From positions 1 through 13,207 of the forward strand of contig JADGJL010000828.1 in NCBI GenBank assembly GCA_027600665.1: a stretch of 13,207 nt of DNA, written 5' to 3'. The translations under genes and the position numbers were made by a program. The notes below the pieces were generated by a model that made no database searches, was not told where the DNA came from, and saw nothing but the letters and a program-made list of their open reading frames with translations. Within the stretch, counting starts at the first letter, position 1; each line of letters begins with the position of its first letter. This document shows, piece after piece, positions 8,601 to 13,207 of this stretch. The DNA is from Irineochytrium annulatum (lineage: Eukaryota; Chytridiomycota; Chytridiomycetes; Chytridiales; Chytridiaceae).

Positions 8601-10969
8601 CCCGCATCGATGCCCGCCTTTTCCAGTAGTTTCCGAAGCACGCTCGCCACATGCGAATCATGTTCGGCGTGGCCGCGTCTCGGCAGTGTCCGCGCGCTAG
8701 AGAGGCTCTCCTTGCGGAGTGGCATTGACAAGCTAACGTTAGCCTCCGCTATTGAATGCGGATGATTGATAATAAAAAGCAGCGTTGACTGGAGGCCGTA
8801 AAATGGTGTCCACTGAGTTTTCTCAGTGCCTGGAAATTAAGGTTTGTAAGTCCAATGACACCGAAAGCAGCCGAGCGGCTCCTACCCTGCGTGAGGCATA
8901 TTGGAGTACCGGCCTTGCCAGCCCTATCCATCAGGAAATTCGCAAGACACGATTTCCCAAGCCCGCTGGGAGCTTCAATCACAACTACTGCCTTCCTTCC
9001 GGATTCCCGCCAGTCGGCAAATCGCTGCAAGATAATGGCACGTTCTTGCTCGTATCCAAAGCTAACCTCATTCGCCTCGTCCGTCTTGTCCTCGACTTTA
9101 AAGCTGATGCCGTATGCGTGGACGCCGTTCGCTCGCCCCTTCGCTTTGACGACGCCAAGATCTATGGTTTGGTTCGAAAGCTTCACAAACTCATGTGTGA
9201 TGTCGTCCATGACCAGCAGGCGTTTGACCTTTGCTATCGATAGGAGTCTGGCGGCTATAATAATAACCTCGCCTAAACAATATGTTAGGACAGAGGATTC
9301 AGGAACATTGTGTGCAACGAAGAGAAATGCCAACCAAGTAAACCGGCTTCGCTGCGAAAATCTGTGCCAATAGTCGTAAACAAGAGATCGCCCGTCGCGA
9401 GAGATATTGTGAGGTCCACCGGCTCCGCAAACTCCACCCGCAGGTTCTCGACAAACAATTTCATCGACTTTATGCATTGATCCGAGTTGTTGACGTGGGT
9501 GAAAGGCTGGAAGCGTCAGATTTTCGGCATAATTTCCTAACAAAATACTTACTGGCAGTCCGAAGATGGCCAGAAGAGTTTGACCCTTGTCGTCCACCGA
9601 ATACTGCTGGAACACCCCGCCAAATTTCCGAAGCGCGGCCAAGTAACACACGACAACCCGCTGTACCTATCAAACACCATGTTGTTTTAACTAACGTTTA
9701 TAGCGGATCCAAACCTTTGCAAGCTCGAACGGGAATAACAATGAGACGAAAACCGCTGCGACGGATCTAAATCCGCCGTCCGCTCCCTGCACCTCCTGCA
9801 CCTCCGTGGTGGAGTTGTTACGACCGGCGAGGCTCCTCGACCTCCGCCCCTGCCCCGCGGGCTCGGAAGGGCTTTTTGCCAGCCATTGAGTCTCTAGCCT
9901 TTTCACCAGCGACTGATTTACAAACTTTGCAAAAAAGTCGCCGTCCTTCTCGTCGTGAGTGCTTAAATGCATAGTTTCCGCCTCCCAATCCGCAGTACCG
10001 GAGCAAGGATCCCAAGATCTCTTGAAGCTGGCAGAAATGTCCCGATCAGTCATCGATAGTGCGCTGTTTGCATCAATGGACAGCACTAGAGTCATCAGTG
10101 TTGATAGCTCTCTGGCTCCCAATATGGAATGTGCCTCGGGTTCTGGCTGTACTTGACGGGACAAGGGATAATTTTCTACGATGCGCTTGATGGAGGAAGC
10201 CGCCTCGTAGGTGATCCCGAGCTCGCCTAGAGTCTTTGTTCAACCAGCCGCAGACGCGCAGAGATCTTACCTTTCTTCGTCCCATTTAGAATGGGCCCGA
10301 GGGAAGCAAGGCAGGCGCCATGTATTGAATAGTCCAGCCTAGTCGCCCAATCCCCAATGATGAGCCTCGAGATGTCCCCGGCGGCGATTGCAAAGTGGAG
10401 ATGCAGAGTCGTGGCCGGGCCCTTCCCGGACTGCCCTTGTCGCCTGCCTCCGCTCGTGCCGCTCTCAACTTGCCCGGCGAGAAGAGCCGAAGACATGTCT
10501 GCCAGCGTCATGTCGAGCTCCATGGTCGAGTATTTGGCGTTGATGGCAAGACAACAAGCTGTCGCGCGGAGAACGACGAGGTCGAAGTTCTCCAGCGTGT
10601 GTCGAGAGGAGAACACCACCAGCACGGCGTCGCCTGTCGAAATCGGGGTTTAACAATCACGAAGGCGATTAAGAAGGGCCACAAACCTAGAAACTTCACG
10701 ATGTCCCCGCCGTACAGCCCGATCACGTCAATGATCTTGTTCAAATACGCGCCGACGGAGCGCGTAATCACCTCGGACGCCATCTTTCCGAGGAACGTCA
10801 AGTCGGCCGCCATCTTGGAGTACCCGGAGATGTCGATCATGGCGACTGCGAGCCTGGCCGTGTCCTCGAAGGCGATCCCTCGAGAGAGCTTCGACGCGAC
10901 GCGAGCATGGAGGGCGGGGTCTCTGGCTATTTGTCGCACGAAGTCGCCCGTGAAGCTGGAGGCGTTCAT
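5699..10969 (-). CDS. Soluble-type (ADCY10-like) class III adenylyl cyclase with P-loop NTPase and helical C-terminus
   Basis: Predicted to turn ATP into cAMP in the cytosol; no membrane segment is seen. Exons in transcript order: 10969-10687, 10633-10271, 10226-9715, 9666-9553, 9506-9344, 9272-8886, 8829-8372, 8316-8185, 8103-7843, 7794-7331, 7283-6780, 6737-5699. All introns are GT-AG, 42-81 nt, and most have a CTNAN-like branch site. The frame is 1559 residues, near human ADCY10 (about 1610). C1 (about 38-235) has the metal ligands Asp46 (IDISGYS) and Asp96 (KFLGDAVL) and Lys92. C2 (about 366-535) has DDKG with Lys413, matching human Lys334, and AARLL with Arg487, matching Arg416; Ile483 replaces the catalytic Asn. 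The NTPase has Walker A APSGLGKS (579-586), Walker B VFIFDD ending 738-739, and TGGNPLF (818-824). Residues 900-1559 look helical, TPR-like by family analogy. Whether it makes cAMP, and responds to bicarbonate, is not settled by sequence. Confidence 0.9.
8104..8184 (-). other. Intron 8 of the cyclase gene: length a multiple of three, in-frame TGA
   Basis: Chosen boundaries are GTGAGC at 8184 and ATACAG ending at 8104, with branch-site-like CTTAAC 14 nt before the acceptor. It is 81 nt and phase 0, and joins DCRHMI to SVNPNIIKAVYLKTGGNPLF. If retained, the same frame continues except for one TGA at 8166-8164, and the protein would stop soon after residue 804, between the NTPase core and the helical region. 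Closer AGs give a 24-nt intron (same frame, open) or a 38-nt intron (wrong frame), so this junction is the least certain in the gene. Confidence 0.65.
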
Positions 10970-12003
10970 TGCGGTCCGCCACCTCCTTCGCTAGTCGGCA
11001 GGCGAAGGCGGATCGTGATTTACACGATTTACACTCAACGAGTTGAAGTAAGTGGTAATTTCTCGCGGGGCGACTGGCGACGGGCCCGGATGGAGGACAT
11101 ATACCAGTTACGCTGACATATCAATATATTATCTGCCGAGGCCGCGGGACGACTGCTCTCCAAGTGCGGTGGGGTGCAACTCCTTTCATCGTGGTGTGGC
11201 ATACGAAACACCGATCCACTCCCCTCGCGCACCCTTTGATCTGGCAAGCAAGCATCGATCATGGGTGAGTCGACGTCGACGAAAGATGCGTAAATGTCGA
11301 CACCACCATGAAGGAGAAGAAGAGCTCACCTCGAACAACCGCGACGCCGCTCACTTGCCCTCGTACAGATGAAATACCAATCGCGGTCTTATAACGGCGG
11401 CGCGGTAAATGTCCAGTCGCCTGTCGCCTGAAAACCTTAAAAGATAGTTCTTAGTTTCCTCAACACTTAGAAATAGCTGCTCGCCGCCTCTTCACACGTT
11501 CCACGTCTGAGCGGAAAGGTTGAGTTGAATAAACGTTGGTCGGCGATCCAGTAGGCCCTTGGCGCCAGAGCACATAACATCGAAAGATGCCTGCCACGCC
11601 AGGCTTCGAATGACGTTGTCTGGAACGGCCGCGAAAGTCTGCACTGAAATGCTTCCAACAACCAGCTCCAAAAAGTCGCCACGCGTTCAATCCGGCCCCA
11701 GCCCCGTTGCCGCCTGTCGACTCCATGGACGCGGGCAGGTCATTAGCTCGACGGACCTCATCGTCGCAGCTGGTAATCGCCCACCCAACATATCTGCCCA
11801 AACTCACTATGGGCAAGCGCGAGCGGCTGACGCGAACAACGCAACGCTGCCACAATTGCCCCTAATATCTAGGCATGGCGCGGCAGGAAGCCAGGCGTGC
11901 AAATCCCTTCGCGGCGAGCTAATCCGTTCATTGTCGCCGTAAATCAATAAAATCCGGCATACCTCAACGACTGAGAACTTCGCCCGCTCGGAAGAAGAAA
12001 AGT
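10970..12003. other. Region upstream of the cyclase gene, no intact gene
   Basis: It should contain the cyclase promoter and 5' UTR next to 10969. On the minus strand an AT-rich patch at about 11115-11135 (ATAATATATTG) lies some 150 nt before the start codon and could serve as core promoter. From about 11270 to 11530 it carries the left copy of a diverged direct repeat, listed separately. I see no intact coding sequence from 11530 to 12003; overlapping frames on both strands are short, arginine-rich and without motifs. Confidence 0.5.
11270..11530 (-). repeat. Left copy of a diverged direct repeat, perhaps a decayed exon
   Basis: Matches 12738-13000 in the same orientation. Shared exact blocks include CTTGCCCTCGT (11354-11364) and CGGCGGCGCGGTAAA (11395-11409), and similarity continues around GGAACGTRTGA on the minus strand. 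Read on the minus strand, both copies have a donor-like AAC|GT followed by an acceptor-like pyrimidine run and CAG at matching places (here 11498/11497 and 11428/11427). They then share a frame with IYRAA and FHLYEGK in this copy. This copy has a TGA right after EGK (11353-11351) where the other has CGA. No known domain recognised. Confidence 0.6.
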
Positions 12004-12175
12004 ATGGCTGTCGCCCAGTTCACGGCAAGCTGCCTGCGCGAGTTGAGCCGCGACTCAGCAGCCGTCGCCGACGTCCGAGCCGCACTCAGGGCCGGCCGGG
12101 CTTTTTGAGCGAAAAGAGAAGATGGACGTGATGATGCTGGACATCAGCGGCTACTCCATGATGTCGGCGGGCTTG
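12004..12175 (+). pseudogene. Broken first exon of a second soluble-type adenylyl cyclase
   Basis: Starting at ATG 12004 the frame reads 34 residues and meets TGA at 12106-12108, just after a run of five T (12102-12106). Moving one base restores a frame with MDVMMLDISGYSMM and ends at a donor-like TTG|GTGAGT (12175/12176). Allowing that one-base shift, the 57 residues align without gaps to residues 1-57 of the intact cyclase, with 25 identities by my count. The metal-binding Asp falls at the same position (46), and FT, RD, AFE and DISGYS are shared. The match ends at residue 57, where the intact gene has no intron. I found no C1 second motif (KFxGD) or C2 downstream. It is either a truncated pseudogene or, less likely, a live gene with a base error in the T run. 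Confidence 0.75.
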
Positions 12176-12737
12176 GTGAGTGCTGTGGAGTTTAAGGGTT
12201 TAAGGATCCTGCTCGGCTGCTAGGACTTTGCAATGGCGCCGCGAGCGGCAGCCGGACGGAGGAGAGAAGGAGCTACTGAAGCAAACTCACGGATGAAGAA
12301 ATGGCAGTAACGGGAGGTGGGTGCCTGGCCACAACGATCGGCTAGGGCTGTTGCCAGGCGGAAAACCTTCTGACTTCCATCCTCATGAAGTTCACTACCG
12401 CGTCTGTAGAAAATAATACAGCTTCCGTTGTCATCTTCGACAACGCTTAGTAACTCGACGTGAGCACATCCGCGGGAGTAGGAAGGCCATGTGGTCATGC
12501 GCGCGGGTGAGTGCCGCCTGGATATCCTGTCGGCGGGCTCAAGCACTGAGATGACCGCGGCATGGAATCTTACGCAACAGCTGCCATTCGTGCTGCATGC
12601 TACAATCGTACCGCACTTATAATTCTTCATCCTTACCGTCCCGCAGTCTCACCCATCCCGCTCGTCCCATCCCCTCACCTCGTCCGCGTGTTATAGTCTG
12701 CTGCTGCATGTGCATCGAAAGCGAATTCCGTTTGCCC
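12176..12737. other. Region between the cyclase fragment and the right repeat copy, no supportable gene
   Basis: If the cyclase fragment continued, its next exon should lie here on the plus strand, but no GGDIxKFxGD-like segment is visible in any frame. A 136-codon open frame on the minus strand (12630-12220) has no motif I can name and could be chance or another decayed piece. Confidence 0.45.
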
Positions 12738-13000
12738 CAAGTGCGCGAAGTGAAAATGTCGATACCGTCAAGAAAGAGAAGAGAGGCGCACGTCTAACAG
12801 CTGCACCGTCGCTCGCTTGCCCTCGTGCAGACGGAATGCCATATCGGCGGCGCGGTAAACATGCAATCGCCGGCAGCTGTAAAATAATGCGCGGGTGAAC
12901 AGTACGTAGTCTTTAGCTCCTAAAAGGGTTTAGCCACGGCGGCCTGCGGCACATCTCATACGTTCCGAATGTTGGAGGGGAAGAGGTTAGAGTTGGATCC
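12738..13000 (-). repeat. Right copy of the diverged direct repeat, perhaps a decayed exon
   Basis: Partner of 11270-11530. The exact blocks lie at 12816-12826 and 12845-12859. On the minus strand a donor-like AAC|GTATGA (12962/12961) and an acceptor-like TTTTACAG (ending 12877) match the left copy. The shared frame reads VYRAADMAFRLHEGKRATVQ, without the nonsense codon of the left copy, and reaches a TGA about 25 codons past EGK. Spacing between the blocks differs by 12 nt between copies, so indels have accumulated. Confidence 0.6.
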
Positions 13001-13207
13001 ACCTCCGCAGCCCGCTGCAAACCCGATGCCCTCGAAGTTGTTAAGATTGGGGGAGCATAGTGATCCGCCCCGTGGCGCAGGATCGCAAACACATTTAAGT
13101 GTAGACACCGTTTTTCCTCCCCTCATCTTCATCTCTCGCATCTACTTGACGGGCTCAGGTGCGCGCAAATGATGACTTACGATGCGTGGAAAGCGTATAT
13201 TAATAAT
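13001..13207. other. Right edge of the window, nothing identified
   Basis: A minus-strand open frame from 13141 runs into the right repeat copy and contains a Gly-rich stretch, but no start, domain or splice pattern makes it a convincing gene. The last 25 bases are AT-rich. Confidence 0.4.

Noticed and set aside
10227..10625. Separate small genes suggested by the many individual open frames along 5699-10969
   Set aside because: Every pair of neighbouring frames joins through GT-AG introns in matching phase, and the motif order is that of a single cyclase protein.
12220..12630. Minus-strand open frame of 136 codons
   Set aside because: The track start is not a convincing ATG, no domain is recognised, and it lies in a region of decayed sequence; left as unassigned.
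1..13207. CRISPR arrays, bacterial operons or prophage elements
   Set aside because: No regularly spaced repeats or bacterial gene signals were seen; the genes are intron-containing and eukaryotic.

Overview
The window looks like nuclear DNA of an early-diverging (zoosporic) fungus, most likely a chytrid or a relative. All three recognisable genes are eukaryotic, the two multi-exon ones are cut by short GT-AG introns (42-105 nt), the methyltransferase has the fungal mitochondrial form, and the largest gene encodes a soluble-type (class III, ADCY10-like) adenylyl cyclase. That architecture is known from animals and zoosporic fungi and is not typical of ascomycetes or basidiomycetes. The lineage call is inference from gene content; no rRNA or other marker is present.

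Layout, left to right. (1) 16-1655, plus strand: a five-exon gene for a two-RRM protein of the RBMS/MSSP type, with a His tract, a Gly/Met/Val repeat, a His/Gln stretch and an acidic tail. Its reading frame is open to the left edge, so the true start may lie outside. (2) 1656-4011: about 2.35 kb without a supportable gene; its first 1.1 kb is strongly pyrimidine-rich on the plus strand. (3) 4012-5004, minus strand: a single-exon MTQ1/HemK-type glutamine-N5 methyltransferase, probably mitochondrial. (4) 5005-5698: intergenic, with a TATA-like element for MTQ1 and a possible poly(A) signal for the next gene. (5) 5699-10969, minus strand: a 12-exon gene that splices in silico into one uninterrupted frame of 1559 residues with the order C1 cyclase, C2 cyclase, P-loop NTPase, long helical C-terminus, close in size to human soluble adenylyl cyclase. 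(6) 10970-13207: no intact gene, but two kinds of decayed sequence. One is a plus-strand copy of the first exon of a related cyclase (12004-12175), broken by one extra T. The other is a diverged direct repeat (about 11270-11530 and 12738-13000).

The RNA-binding gene and MTQ1 are convergent; MTQ1 and the cyclase point the same way but are separate transcription units, and no functional link among the three is evident. The points of most interest are in the cyclase locus. The intact gene keeps both metal-binding aspartates but has Ile where the catalytic Asn of C2 is expected. One of its introns is a multiple of three with an in-frame stop. A second, broken cyclase head lies about 1 kb upstream in the opposite orientation, which suggests a family undergoing duplication and loss.
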